This document shows, piece by piece, positions 44,601 to 55,985 of a DNA stretch of 64,000 nucleotides (positions are counted from its first letter, which is position 1; each line of letters opens with the position of its first letter). The notes under the pieces were generated by a model. The model had not been told where the DNA came from and did no database searches. It saw only the letters and a list, made by a program, of their open reading frames with translations. Source of the stretch: Juglans regia (taxonomy: Eukaryota > Streptophyta > Magnoliopsida > Fagales > Juglandaceae); the NCBI RefSeq assembly GCF_001411555.2, contig NC_049912.1:20196341-20260340 (forward strand). The letters run 5' to 3'. Both the position numbers and the translations under genes were made by a program.

Positions 44601-47600
44601 CAAGTCTTTGGACCAAATGGCATCTCCTACCCATGAACAATGAGTGGAGATGAGGTCATAGGTCAAGTTCAATTCCCAATTTTACCTATATAAATATAAA
44701 AGAAAGAAGATGAAGAAGAAGTTCTAATTAACTATTGCCAGTTTGTTCCAGCCTATCAATAACCATTAACTAATTGTCACTATATTATAATTAAGCTTTC
44801 CAAAGAAAACCCCAGTATTTGACTTATGCCATTAAGATGCCATACAAGGATCGGAGTAGGCCTAGCAGGAGAGCTTCTGTCCACACGTTCCACCTTAGCT
44901 ACAACTGGGTTGATATTTCCAACCATAGAAGAACCAGATACCTGATCCATGAACATTCAACAAACCAAATTCTGAGCACAAATACATCATGCAAAAGAGA
45001 AGGGTGTGTGTTGGCATGTGGGTGGAAGATAACAACCTTCATCTCAATAGGTGCCCTGGATGCTTCATAAGAACGACTTTCCATTGTTCTCAAGGTTCTG
45101 AGACCATCAGCATTTGCAAGAATCTTGAACCCATTGTGTGCCGTTGTAACAACAAGAAGAGTTCCCTCCTTATTGAATCTCAAGCGAGGAAGAGCCTGTA
45201 GTTGTCCCAATAATGATACTTATCAAAAAAAAAAAATTGTCCCAATAATGATAATAAAGAATGAACATAAAAAACTAAGGGCTGTTTGGACACAAAATTC
45301 TCAACATTTCTCATAAATTCATTCTCAAACATCACTCAAACACAAAACACTTTTCAATGTCAAATTTTCAATTTTTCAATTTTTCAATTTTTTCATCTAA
45401 TCATTACCTAATCATTATTCAAACACAAAAAACAATATAACTTTTACAAACTTCAAAACAAAACACAAAAATCAATACAACTTTTACAAACTTCAAAATA
45501 GAAATAATATTAAAAAATTATATTTGAACAATTTTTTAACTTTATAATATTTTTATTTAACTTTTTCTATCTCCTTTCCCAAACTCCAATAAAACATCTT
45601 CACTCAAACCATTCACTAATATTCATAAAATTCTGAAATACCCCAAGTGTTCAAATATGCCCCAAGAGTAATGCTACATGTAACACCATCAGTGTAACAC
45701 CCCCGTAACACCACTAATATAACAAACATGCATTAGCTATAAAAAAAAATTGAAATTAAAAAATAAACCATAACCTTGAATACAAGTGTTCCACATTAGT
45801 AGTTTTACTTGAGCATCACATTGGTGATGTTATGAGTAGTACTATTCAAAAACTAAATGTATCTTCTAACAAAAAGCTGTATATACAAATACTTACTGGA
45901 AGCCCACCGTCAGCATCCGTACTAGTGAGAACATTGGTATTGTCTGTATCCCAAAACTTTATCTGGTAATCTTCACCAGCAGCCAAAATATGATTTCTTG
46001 TCGTGTCAAATTGCACAACACCAGCAGATTTCTTTCTAAATCCAGAATATGTCCTCTTTATTGCTCCTTCAGTTTCATTCCATTCAACTAGGAAAGAGTC
46101 ACCATCTTTACTTGTTCCACAAGAGAATAGTCTGAAATTTGAGAGAGGACAGATGCAACTCATGAATCTTTTTCAGAAAGTAGATATAAGTCCTATATCA
46201 CTTATGATAAGCACAGAAAATAAAAAATAAAAAAACCAACTTATTGCTACTAAAATGTGGCTCTTTATTGACTTACCTGCTTCCATCAGCACTGTAGAGC
46301 ATTCTAGTGCACCCCTGTCCAGGTGCATCATAGTCAACCCTGGAGCCCATAAGATCATACAACCAAGCCTTAATTTTCCCATCAACAGCAGTTGAAAATA
46401 TAAACTGCAGAAACATGAATAGAAAACAAGAGATGAGGGGAATGCATCTTTAATGCAACAACAAGCTTCAAATATGAGCAATGGAACCAGTTTCTTGTCT
46501 AAGATATGTTTGTCTGTTTTTGTTGGTTCTAATAATATTATAGATAGGATTCAAGACATGAAACAAAATCAAAATCACAACACCGTTATTCCATTATCTG
46601 TCAAGCTGTTGTACCCTGTAGGAATACAAATTAAGTGGATGCAAAAAGTTGGTTATTGTTACTTCTGCCATTCTGTAATATACAGTAATACCATTATACA
46701 GCTGATGTTTTCTCAACCAATCACCAGGATTGCAGTAAAATTGTAGAACCAGAACAAAGAAAACATTAAGATCATTCCTCAAAGATGATCTCTTATCTTT
46801 GCCAGACATGATAATTTCATCTAAACATTGAGCAAATGATTGTCTTACCTGAATATTTTCTTTTTGGTGAGGACAAATGGAATAAACAGGTGCTTCATGA
46901 CCTTCAAAGTTAAAAAGTCTTCTTCCAGACAAATCCCAAACCTGCCAAATTTCTTAAAATTCAGAGGAAAGAAAATACTCATCAAGCTAAAAATAAATAT
47001 ATTCACTAGCCGATTTTTATTCTAGTCCTTACCTTTATTAATTTATCATCTCCACAAGTTACAACACACAATTGCTTGTTTGGGTGTGAGAATGCCAAGT
47101 CATTCACACCACCAACGTGAGCATCAATCTGTAAGACAGCTTAGTGCAAATTGTCAGTCTGCCATTGCAAATAATGTTCTATTGGATAAATATATAAAAA
47201 ATAAAATAAAAATAAATAAATGAAAAAAAAAAATGAAAAAACATGCCTCCAAAAGCTGCCGTAGATCATTTGGCCCCTTGTAAGAATGCAAGTGTATCAA
47301 ATGTTTGCTAAATGCAACCCCTGCAACAACAACAGAAGCACTGTAAAGAAACATGAATGTTCACCAATTGATGATTGAGTTATTTTACTAGACATACCAA
47401 TCAAATTTCCATCAGGACTCCATGATACACGACTGACAGATATGGATGAATCTTTGACAATAGCAGCCTGTAAGGAACTCTACGTTACTAAACTGTGTGT
47501 TTAAAACCAAAGGTAATCTTCAAGGCATATGTAAAACACATGTTTAAACATATTTTACAAGCAAATCAACATTTAAACATGGAAATAAAAAAGGTAAATT

Positions 47601-50008
47601 AAAGGTTTTCAACTCAATGATGAGATCTAGACCTGGAATGGCACAGAACAAGCAGCCATATCATGCAACTTGAATGGCTTCGATACCAGTTTCTCTCGCA
47701 GCCCAACTTCCCACAGAGTAACTTCACCATTGCTGCAACCAACTACTCAAAACACATATATTAACTCAGATAGCCATGATTCCATATCTATACGCCAGTA
47801 GTTTGACTTTCTGGGCTGTTGATATCTAATCTTACCAGCAAGTACTGTCTGATGAGAAGGATGGAAATCCATGCTTGTTACAGTCAACCCTTGATTAATG
47901 GTACAAACTACGGTTCTTGGTACTTCATCAAGTGACCAGGAAGTTTGTTGGGGAGGAGCAAAATATGAGACCTGAACTTGAGAAATAAGAGCTTTCTTAA
48001 TTAGAGGCAATGAAATATTCAAATATCATAACCACGAAACCTGGAACAAAGCACTTAGAGCTGCATACAAACATATCTAAGCTGTCGACAACAATACCTC
48101 ATCAACAGCCTGTGTGGGGCGCAGACGTTTCATTAATTGTTCGTGTTCATTGCTTTGATAATCTATTGTTCCAAGAGCATTTGAAGATGATCTTGGATGC
48201 TTCAGACCTGAAACTGTTATGAAGAAGAAATAAAACGGACAAGCTCTACCAATGGAGGACAACAAAGAATGAGGTATGGGTTGTCTTGTCTGATCATCCC
48301 TTGAGCACACAAAAAAACAGATGCTCAGGCATTTCAACAATGCCAAACTAGTTCAGTATTTGACACTGTAATCCACAATTGGAAACTTGGTGACATGTAT
48401 GATTAAAAACTAGATTTAAGAAAGTACCCCTGGCGTCTTAATTATCAGCATATTTGCAAGTGCTACAATAGCCACCACAAAGATAACAAAGACCTAACCT
48501 TGATTGGGTGGAACCTGTATTGATGAAGCAGCAGCAACAGCTGATTGTACGGATGAGGAAGGATTGGCATTCACCATCCATCCTGCTAAAGTGTTGGCAT
48601 TCGCAGGCACTGCAGCTGGTGGAAAAGGCTGAGCAAAAATAACAAAACAAAAGGCATTCCAATGTTAGAACCAGATAATCAGTGTCATTATAATTGATAA
48701 CTTAGAGTCACGAGGAAACTTATAATCTTACTCCTGCATGTGCTCCAAGAGGAGCATAAGTTAAAGGCTTTGGAACAGCTGCACCTGGTGGAAGAGTGAC
48801 CGGAGTAGGCGCACGTGCTCCATTTGGAGGAGAACATGTGTGGTCCACGAACAAGGTCTTGATGTCGGGGTTTTGCCTTGGGTTCTTGCAAAGCTGATGC
48901 TGCCAATTTAAGCTGCATAAAACATAAGTGAACATTTCAGGACCCAAATATACCTCAACAGACTCGATGCCACAAAACACTACACCAGCCAATGTAGAAA
49001 AAAGAACCAATGACATTTGTAGACAACGATTATTGTATCCATCTTGCCTTAGAAATACCGCAATGCATAGATGACATTCAAAATTCATTAATGAGAACAT
49101 ACAAAAACATTAAATTCACCTTTGATTGATAAGAGTTCGCAAGCGGGACGCCTTCAAACTGGGAAAAGAAAGCTTCTCTCGGAAAAGAGGATTTGCTTCT
49201 ATAAGTTTCTTAAGCTCTACAAGCATTATGCCTCGAGCAGATTTAGTATCACCATACTTCGATAACTGCTCATTTTCCCTGAGTGAACAAAGATTCCAGC
49301 ATCGGTACGTCTTAAATTCTAGATTTCTTCTTTATTGTTAGAAAACTACGCCATATATCCTTTTTTTTTTTTGGGTAAGTAACATACCCAACTTCATCAC
49401 AAAATATATGGGAATAAAATTAAAATCACCTGAAGTTTTCAAGAGTCAAAAGCTGAGTAATTTCTTTGTACAGATCTTCATTGAATGTAGAAAAAACTTT
49501 CAAATCCTTCGCTAATATCTCGCAAGCCTTCGCTCTATCATTCCTGAGCACATAATTTTATTCTTCAATTTCCAAGGAAATAATCAACATGAAACAAAAA
49601 CAGCAAACATATATAACACGTAGAGATACAGAGTGTGAGGGGGAAATTGAAGTACCGGTCGAGAGCTTCAAGATACTTCTGCTTTCTGATCTCGAAGAAA
49701 ATTTTCATGGAGTATCTGTTATCGTCGACTTTGGTAAATCCAGAAAGGTACTTCTCAACCTCATCCCATTCTCCGGCCAAAGCTTTCTCTTCGAAGTACT
49801 TCACGTTGAAGAAGAACCCAGACTGTTGCTCCAGCCTAAGAACCAAAACGACACCGTAATCAAAACCAACTATACGGGAAAAAATAACAAAATAAAATAA
49901 CGATGACAATAAAGGAGGAGAAGCTTACTCGTGCACTGCACTCTTGTATTTCTCTTCATCGAGAAATTGGAGAATCAGAAACACCAATTCTCTGCTCAAA
50001 GACGACAT
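41623..50008 (-). CDS. TPR2: TOPLESS-related transcriptional corepressor, TPR2-like
   Basis: Twenty-five coding exons from ATG at 50008 to TGA at 41623 give 1129 aa, close to Arabidopsis TPR2. Exon 1 is 50008-49929 and exon 25 is 41836-41623; all junctions keep frame. The N-terminus MSSLSRELVFLILQFLDEEK is the LisH motif; CTLH follows with EWDEVEKYLSGFTKVDDNRY and IFFEIRKQKYLEALDRNDRA. A proline-rich linker (residues about 180-300, LGAHAG, LAGWMVNANPSS) precedes two WD40 propellers (about 320-1100), e.g. GHEAPVYSICPHQKENIQFI and MTTFMPPPPASTFLAFHPHD. The C-terminus is ASEQLQR. TOPLESS proteins tetramerise, bind EAR (LxLxL) repressors such as Aux/IAA and JAZ adaptors, and recruit histone deacetylases in the nucleus. 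Intron 11 has a GC donor; introns 15 and 22 carry MITEs. Confidence 0.97.
42663..43043. mobile_element. Tourist-like MITE (381 bp) in TPR2 intron 22
   Basis: Termini AGCCTGATTTGGTTTCACA and TGTGTAACTAAACAAGGCC are inverted repeats. TAA flanks both sides (42660-42662 and 43044-43046), the 3-bp duplication typical of PIF/Harbinger-Tourist elements. Longer than the 180-220-bp members. Confidence 0.85.
45279..45662. mobile_element. Tourist-like MITE (about 384 bp) in TPR2 intron 15
   Basis: Starts GGGCTGTTTGGACACAAAA and ends GTGTTCAAATATGCCC, imperfectly inverted. TAA precedes it (45276-45278). Shares the longer-type core of the 42663-43043 copy (CATCTAATCATTACCTAATC, TTTCCCAAA). Confidence 0.75.
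45666..45847. mobile_element. MULE-like MITE in TPR2 intron 15
   Basis: Starts GAGTAATGCTACATGTAACA and ends ATGAGTAGTACTATTC; its inner arms ACACCATCAGTG and CATTGGTGATGTTATG are roughly inverted. It lies directly beside the Tourist-like copy and ends 49 bp from exon 15. No clean 9-bp duplication was found. Confidence 0.6.
47129..47246 (-). other. GC-AG intron in TPR2 (intron 11)
   Basis: The exon ends CTTTTGGAG (47247) and the intron starts GCATGT. The acceptor ACAG precedes ATTGATGCTCACGTTGG (47128). Translation across gives DLRQLLEIDAHVGGVND, as expected for TOPLESS proteins. No GT alternative keeps this protein sequence. Confidence 0.85.
49361..49400 (-). repeat. Retroposon tail in TPR2 intron 3
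   Basis: A T-run of about 11 followed by GGGTAAGTAACATACCC. In reverse it reads TTACTTACCC then poly(A), like LINE tails at 59165 and 57429. Confidence 0.5.
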
Positions 50009-51277
50009 TTTACTCCCCGGACGTGTTCAGAATTTGAAATTCAAAAAGGAAATCGACCGGGAGTGAATTTTATCCGATGTGAAAGCTTTACAGATTTCTT
50101 GCCAGATAAGGGTTTGAGAGGCGCGAGCTGTCGGTGAAAATTCAGAGCTTGAATTTCGGCAGAGTCGGCGGCGAAAGCGACGACGTTTCTCTGAGTCTGG
50201 TGGCTTTATGGTGGAAAAATAATCGTACTAGGACTGGTTTCTAGGGTTTCTGGTTCCGCATACTGTCTTTCGACAAAAACTGTGTAGAAGAAAAGCTGCC
50301 AGAGAAAAAAGAAGAGAGAGAGAGAGAAACAGAGACGACTTGTTCTCGCTTTCTTCGATGCGTTTTGCAGGGTTTCAGTTTCACACGGACCTATCAGTGA
50401 TACGTACGTTGAATTATCAATATAGTGATAAGTTATGCTACTTATCACTTCTATACTTTGTGAGGCCAAGAACTTATAGTTGGGGTTTGATCCCGTGGAT
50501 ATCGGAAACATACAAAACCATCTCCTTAACAAACGAGACAAGTTAGGGAGGGTACTCAATGCAGACGTGGTGAGTTCTCATTGGTAGTTAGAGATGATTA
50601 CGGAAGATAGGTAGAGTAGATGAGTATGGCTCACAGGAAACGCATGTCCATGAGGGAGTGGGGGAGATGTTTTGGCGGTCGTGTCGCGGAATCGAAGCCG
50701 AAACTGAAGTGGATTGAATATACTTCCCTTGACGTCCACTACATCGTGTGACTTTGTCGGGTGCGGTCAGTGACGTGGCCCACGCGTCCGATTCTGCTTT
50801 TGGATCCGCCTCTTCCTTCCAGCCTTTCCAGTGTCGTGATGGGTTTTACTATCTTCCTCCAACAAAGGCAACTTTATTAGTCAATGCGTGCTTGCTAAGG
50901 TAACTTTTGACTGTTCTTAATTTCTTTTCATAGTTATTTTTATTACATATAATATTATTTTTTTAATATCATAATTAAAAACTTGTTTTTTTTATTATTT
51001 TTACGGTTTTTTTTTGGACAAATAATTTTATTAGAAAAAATTTACACAACACACTTTTTTAATTTTTATTATTTTTTTTCTTTTATCAAATATTTAAGAT
51101 ATAAATAATAAATAAAAAAATTAATTTAATTTAAAAAAATAAACTCAAAAAAAATTTAAAAATTTAAAAAAATATGATGTGTGAAAGTTGAGAAAACTAA
51201 ACGAGAATTATATAATAAGGGATGGAATTTCTCAACAAATTTAACAATAACAAATGATTCAATAATAATTGTTTGAT
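50009..51277 (-). promoter_or_regulatory. 5' UTR and promoter region of TPR2
   Basis: The minus-strand leader contains a CT-rich tract, seen as the GA-rich 50305-50330 on the plus strand. Above about 50900 the DNA turns very AT-rich with T and A runs and an inverted-repeat-like stretch at 51045-51190 related to 38152-38320. No gene seen. Confidence 0.4.
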
Positions 51278-51510
51278 CCAACCCGATTCAAGTGCAAAAG
51301 ATTTTAGTTTGAAAGTATACTTCTCTCAGGTTTAAAGTTCAAATTCTTTTAGATATAAATAATTTTTAGGAGTCATCAAGCTAAGAGATTTTCTTCTTAA
51401 ATTATTTAAGATGCACTTATAGAAAACTCCTTATCAACTAATTGTACACTCTCGAAATTAATTGAAACGTTGTTTTTGGACACCTATTATCAATAAAATA
51501 ATAATAATTA
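51278..51510 (+). mobile_element. tRNA-derived SINE, copy 3
   Basis: Plus-strand order: A-box-like CGATTCAAGTGCAAAAG, B-box-like GTTCAAATTCTT, then TAGAAAACTCCTTATCAACT, CTCTCGAAATTAATTG and GACACCTATTATCAATAAA. The same blocks appear reversed at 18543-18753 and 38404-38625. Confidence 0.65.
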
Positions 51511-51895
51511 TTATTTGATCGATCCAACAGATAAATTGCTTTTATATGTAGAGATGCTTCTAGAAAAAACACTCCATTTTCAAATTGGTCAATTCTCTCA
51601 TTTTCCTTACCTTTTTTCTTATCTATAATCGAACGCTTAATTGTAGATTTCGTAACCTCAAAAACCTCACGGTACCATAATAAATATATGATTAGTTTAA
51701 CTGCTTGCCTGATGAATTTAAGGGCCCCAAAAATTTGACAAAACTCCTTTTCAAATGGAATATTAAAACAAAAAAAACAAAGAAACTTTTATCTACAAAG
51801 ATGTAGAGCTTAGGGGTGCATGAGAATTCAGGCTTTAAGCAACTGTACGTGCTTTTACTTTCTAGTTTATTATTTCATTTACAAATTGATAACGA

Positions 51896-52117
51896 CCTCG
51901 TCTTATTTTAAAAAATATTTCATCTCATTTTATCTCATCTCATCTAATCATTATAATTTTCTCAACTTCCAATTCAAAATAAAATAAACAATTCAACTTT
52001 TTCAAATCTCAAAACAAAAATAATATTAAAAAATATATTCTAACAATATTTTATTCAACTTTTTAATTTTAATCTCAACTCATCTAATCTCATTTCATCT
52101 CTAAAAACAAACAAGCC
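51896..52117. mobile_element. Tourist-like MITE copy
   Basis: Termini ACCTCGTCTTATTTTAAAAA and CTAAAAACAAACAAGCC; core AACTTTTTCAAATCTCAAAA and TATTCTAACAATATTTTATT match the family closely. Confidence 0.8.
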
Positions 52118-52145
52118 TTAGTTTTAATGATGTTGAGCAAATCTG

Positions 52146-52542
52146 TCTCGTTTGTATTCATAACTTATCTAAATTCATATCATCTCATCTTATTTAATTG
52201 TTATAACTTTTTTAAATTTTCACAATGAATAAAATGAACAATTCAACTTTTTCAAATTCCAAAACAAAAATCATATTAAATATATATATTCTAACAATAT
52301 TTTATTTAACTTTTAATTTTAGAATAATTCTACATACAGTCGTGGAGTAGGCAATCGCCATACAGTCACTTTGAAAAAAAGTGAGACCCATTATTAAAAA
52401 ATTAATTTTTTTAATGTGGATCTCATATTTATTCATTTTTTCAAAGTGATTGCTTAGGACTTGCGCACTCAAGACTGTAACTATCATTTCTCTTAATCTT
52501 AATCACAACTCATCTCATTTGATGTGTAAAAACAAACAAAGC
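52146..52542. mobile_element. Tourist-like MITE interrupted by a MULE-like MITE
   Basis: Termini TCTCGTTTGTATTCATAAC and TGTGTAAAAACAAACAAAGC. Removing 52322-52492 plus one 9-bp duplication restores a normal family member of about 217 bp. Confidence 0.88.
52322..52492. mobile_element. MULE-like MITE nested in a Tourist-like MITE
   Basis: Begins GAATAATTCTACATACAGT and ends ACTGTAACTATCATTTCTC (imperfect inverted repeat). Flanked by TTAATTTTA (52313-52321) and TTAATCTTA (52493-52501). Related to the 2372-2528 element. Confidence 0.88.
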
Positions 52543-53436
52543 TAACTATGAATAGTAGAAAGATGAAAAATTTTATTAACAAGTCGGTCTGTAAAGCATA
52601 AAATACTTACATAGCGTATTTGATTTGAAAGATAAATTTTAAAATTTAAATCTTATAATTTAAGTAATGTAGATGGTATGTTCTACATACCGACTTGAGA
52701 ATATAATAATTCAATTAAGATACCTTTCAAATAAAATGGAGGATAACTTATCAAAAATAGATTATCTCGTAGTTTGCACCTAAAAGGAAATTATTAAAAG
52801 ATTTAGTATTGATATGATAAATTGATTACTTTTATTCTATTATCGAGTTAAATTAGCACTCATAAAAGGCAATCTTTTTTATATAGATGACTAGAAAGAT
52901 TCTCACATTAAGCAACTCAAGGAAACATCTGGTCATTGTTATGGATTGATGTTGTATACGTGGAAATAATGGGAATATATATGTTGATCATCAATTACGT
53001 GAGATTGTCACGACCATGTGAAATGAATTTTTTTGCTTAGGTGAGACTAGTTTGGGTGAAGCTCAAATGGTGATTGATCTCTTTAGATTTTTGGAGAGGT
53101 CTTGGGACAATTCTCAGATTGCACAATATGGGAAATGGTCACAATATGTCTATAGTGGTGTACTTGGAAAAAGAGTTGCAAAAAATACTTCGAAGATCGA
53201 GATCGAGAGCGATTAATAGATAAGGTTTTCTTTTTTAATTCTTTACTTCATTAATCGGTTGTAATTATCACTAACTAGCATGCATGGGCGATGTTCTTAT
53301 ATAAATTTTTATTTACCGATTAAATGATATCATATAAATTATATGTGATGTAAAAGCTTTTAAATGGTACTATTCATTTAGAAAGGCAAAGTTTATACAC
53401 CAAGTTAAATACCTCATTGTCCATACAACTCTTTAA
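52543..53436. other. No gene seen
   Basis: AT-rich intergenic DNA. A stretch at about 52900-53220 has slightly more balanced composition, but no readable domain. Confidence 0.5.
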
Positions 53437-53613
53437 GGGCTCGTTTGTTTTCGGAGATGAGATGAGATTAAAGTTAAAAAGTTGAATAAAATATTATTTT
53501 TGTTTTGAAATTTGAAAAAGTTGAATTGTTTATTTTATTTTGTATTGAAAGTTGAAAAAGTTGTAATGATTAGATGAGATGAGATAAGATGTTTTCTCAA
53601 AACAAACGAGGCC
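53437..53613. mobile_element. Tourist-like MITE, reference copy (177 bp)
   Basis: Termini GGGCTCGTTTGTTTT and AAAACAAACGAGGCC are inverted repeats with one mismatch. TTAA flanks both sides (53433-53436 and 53614-53617). Core: GAGATGAGATGAGATTAAAG, AATAAAATATTATTTTTG and GTAATGATTAGATGAGATGA. No coding capacity. Family placement (PIF/Harbinger, Tourist) rests on the GGGCTNGTTTG-type ends and the TTA/TAA flanks. Confidence 0.9.
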
Positions 53614-53689
53614 TTAAGTGTTTCCTCACTTTCAACACTTTAGATAGAACTTCTCTCAATGATGCTTTAACTTTCCAAGTCACACTTGA

Positions 53690-54000
53690 AAAAGCCCCCA
53701 ATCAAATCCTCCATCGTAGCGTTACATGATCTACATCAACATTGGAATAAAAGCCAAGGATAAGGCCTAACAGATCAGAGTTACTTTTGGCTTTCTGAAA
53801 CCAGACCTATTCTTTGAAACTGAGTCAGCTGCATCACAAATCTCACATCCATCCCTGTTGAAAAATATTCTCACACTCTACATTTGCACATTGATTCCAA
53901 AGGAATATGAAGCCTTTGGATGTCCACATCAAAAGGAATGCTATTGTAAAGCCTCTCCAAAGAAAGGATTCGGATCTTTATGGCCAAATTTTTATAATAA
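53690..54000 (-). pseudogene. Possible LINE zf-RVT remnant
   Basis: Minus-strand reading gives RLYNSIPFDVDIQRLHIPLE, then SMCKCRV, a pattern like the LINE zinc-binding region (LxSIPxxxxLxRRxIPxxxxCxxC). Stops follow. Assignment is tentative. Confidence 0.4.
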
Positions 54001-54503
54001 AGCCATCACTTCCCCTTTATCTTGAGTTAGAGTATGATCTCAAGTTGACTTGAAGGAAAAGTTGCATTTCCTATTTGCTATCCAAATTAAGAAAATATTA
54101 TTTGGTACTCTTAGAGTACAGATGACGTGGTACTTCTATCGTATCATTAAATGCCAGATAATCAAATTTGTCTATGCAAAAATCAATTTTAACTGACATA
54201 GTATCATATAATAAGATGAGAGTACAATGTATTTATATTCTGATAATACATAATAATTATTTCAAATCGAGATATCCGAGACCCTTCCGAATGTAACTAA
54301 CATAACTTGAGTACTAGCCATACCCACACCTAAAAACCTCTGAAAATAATCCATATTCTACCCACCAGCATATACTATATCAATAACCTCTTAACAGACT
54401 AGTTATCATATGAAAAGTTGATGTTGTCTTTCTTTAATTAGCCAAGTAGTACATTCAACTATTTATTTAATGGAAGATAAAATTTACTTGTACATCTTGA
54501 AAT

Positions 54504-55237
54504 CAAAGTTTTGAATTCAGTTCCGGTGGCCGTTTCAATTGAAGTACTGGAACAGAATATTTTGATACCAGTATATTTCGATGTACCGTTTTGGAATAGT
54601 TGATATATATATAGAAAAATTATATTCTAAAATAATATCAATACAAGTCTTAAAAATATACATATTTGAAGAACTCAATAATATTTCTAAGTTGTAATTA
54701 GTTCTCAATCGCACTGATAAAAAATCAATGTAAAAGAAAATTGCTAAAAAAATATCAAATATCTTCATAAAAACATACAGTGCATATACGCTATCATAGG
54801 CTCCTTCTTAAAATTCGTTGTTTTTTATTACCTTGAAAAGATCATTAGGTCTAATTGTATCTCTCACCCATTTACTTTACTTCAATTCATGTATTAACAT
54901 TTCTCGAGTATTTATTTATTTTCTATTGGGTTTTAAGGGCTTTATTAACTTGCTTGTACGGGAAATGGTGCATATATCTATGATGAAAAGGGTTGATGCT
55001 TTTACAAGTTTGCCATTTTCTTTTCAAAATATTTTTCAAATTGCCATTTAGCCCAATTCTGGACCGGAATATGTGTTCCGGTAGAAACACTAGAATTCAG
55101 CCAAAATGGACCGAAATAGGTCAGAACGATCGAAATTTGAGCTGAAATGGAACAACCCATCACCCCTTGCCGGTTCCTGTTACAGCATGAAAAATTCTGG
55201 TCATTCCGATTAGAACTGAACGATTTTTGAAACCTTG
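54504..55237. mobile_element. hAT-like non-autonomous element (734 bp)
   Basis: Starts CAAAGTTTTGAATTCAGTTC; the other end, reversed, starts CAAGGTTTCAAAAATCGTTC and CAGTTC. Flanks CTTGAAAT (54496-54503) and CTTGGAAT (55238-55245) are an 8-bp duplication with one mismatch, as for hAT elements. Both subterminal regions are rich in TTCCGG/CCGGAA-type motifs, while the centre is AT-rich and non-coding. Confidence 0.75.
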
Positions 55238-55311
55238 CTTGGAATCTCTCCATGAAGCATAAATGACAGAATGATTATCTACTTTCATGTACTTCTCATG
55301 AAAAAGACTTA

Positions 55312-55490
55312 GGAGTATTTTGATAGTAAAATGAAATGAGATGATTTTAAATAAAAGTTGAATAAAATATTATTATTGTTTTGAAATTTGAAAAAGTTGA
55401 TTTATTTATTATATTTTGTATAAAAATTTAAAAAAAATTATAATGATGATATAAAATAAATTGATAGTACTTATCAATCCAAATGACTCC
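55312..55490. mobile_element. Tourist-like MITE copy with divergent ends
   Basis: Ends GGAGTATTTTGATAGTAAA and AAATGACTCC with TTA/TAA flanks. The core AAAAGTTGAATAAAATATTA and ATAATGATGATATAAAATAA matches the family. Confidence 0.7.
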
Positions 55491-55868
55491 TAACCTAAAG
55501 AGAAGGATCATGGTTCCAAACCTCCATGTGGGCTTCGTATGCTTTGGGAAGTCACATTCCATTTCATCCTTCCAAATTATCACTTTGACCATTAAACTAT
55601 TAAAATTAGCACTTAATCCCTAGATTGAAACATTAATTATACTTTCCTATCTCTTTAAGATCTAATTGTTATCTACCAAAAATAGGTGGCGTGATATGAT
55701 CACAATGGTTAGATCTTAGACGAGACAAATTGTAAAATAAAGTATAGTCTAAAAATAAAGTGATGAGATGGTTTAATAAATTTTTTGTAAAAATATTGAT
55801 AAGCTAAGAGCTTAGATTTAAAATCTTATCACGATATACTTGAAAAAAAAAAAGAAAAAAAAATCACA
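55491..55868. other. No gene seen
   Basis: AT-rich intergenic DNA. Confidence 0.5.
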
Positions 55869-55877
55869 ATATAAAAA

Positions 55878-55976
55878 GGAGTATGCTAGATATAATTTTA
55901 AGATGTACAAATCCTGTGTACTCTGATTAAAATACGTAGAATTTGCACACTCTAAAACTCTACAGATCATTTCTTT
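55878..55976. mobile_element. Short MULE-like MITE with perfect 9-bp TSD
   Basis: Only 99 bp: GGAGTATGCTAGATATAATT to GATCATTTCTTT. ATATAAAAA flanks both sides (55869-55877 and 55977-55985). Confidence 0.7.
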
Positions 55977-55985
55977 ATATAAAAA

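Noticed and set aside
44819..45316. Plus-strand open frames over TPR2 exons
   Set aside because: Antisense to verified TPR2 exons 16-17; the minus-strand exons keep frame and protein family identity.
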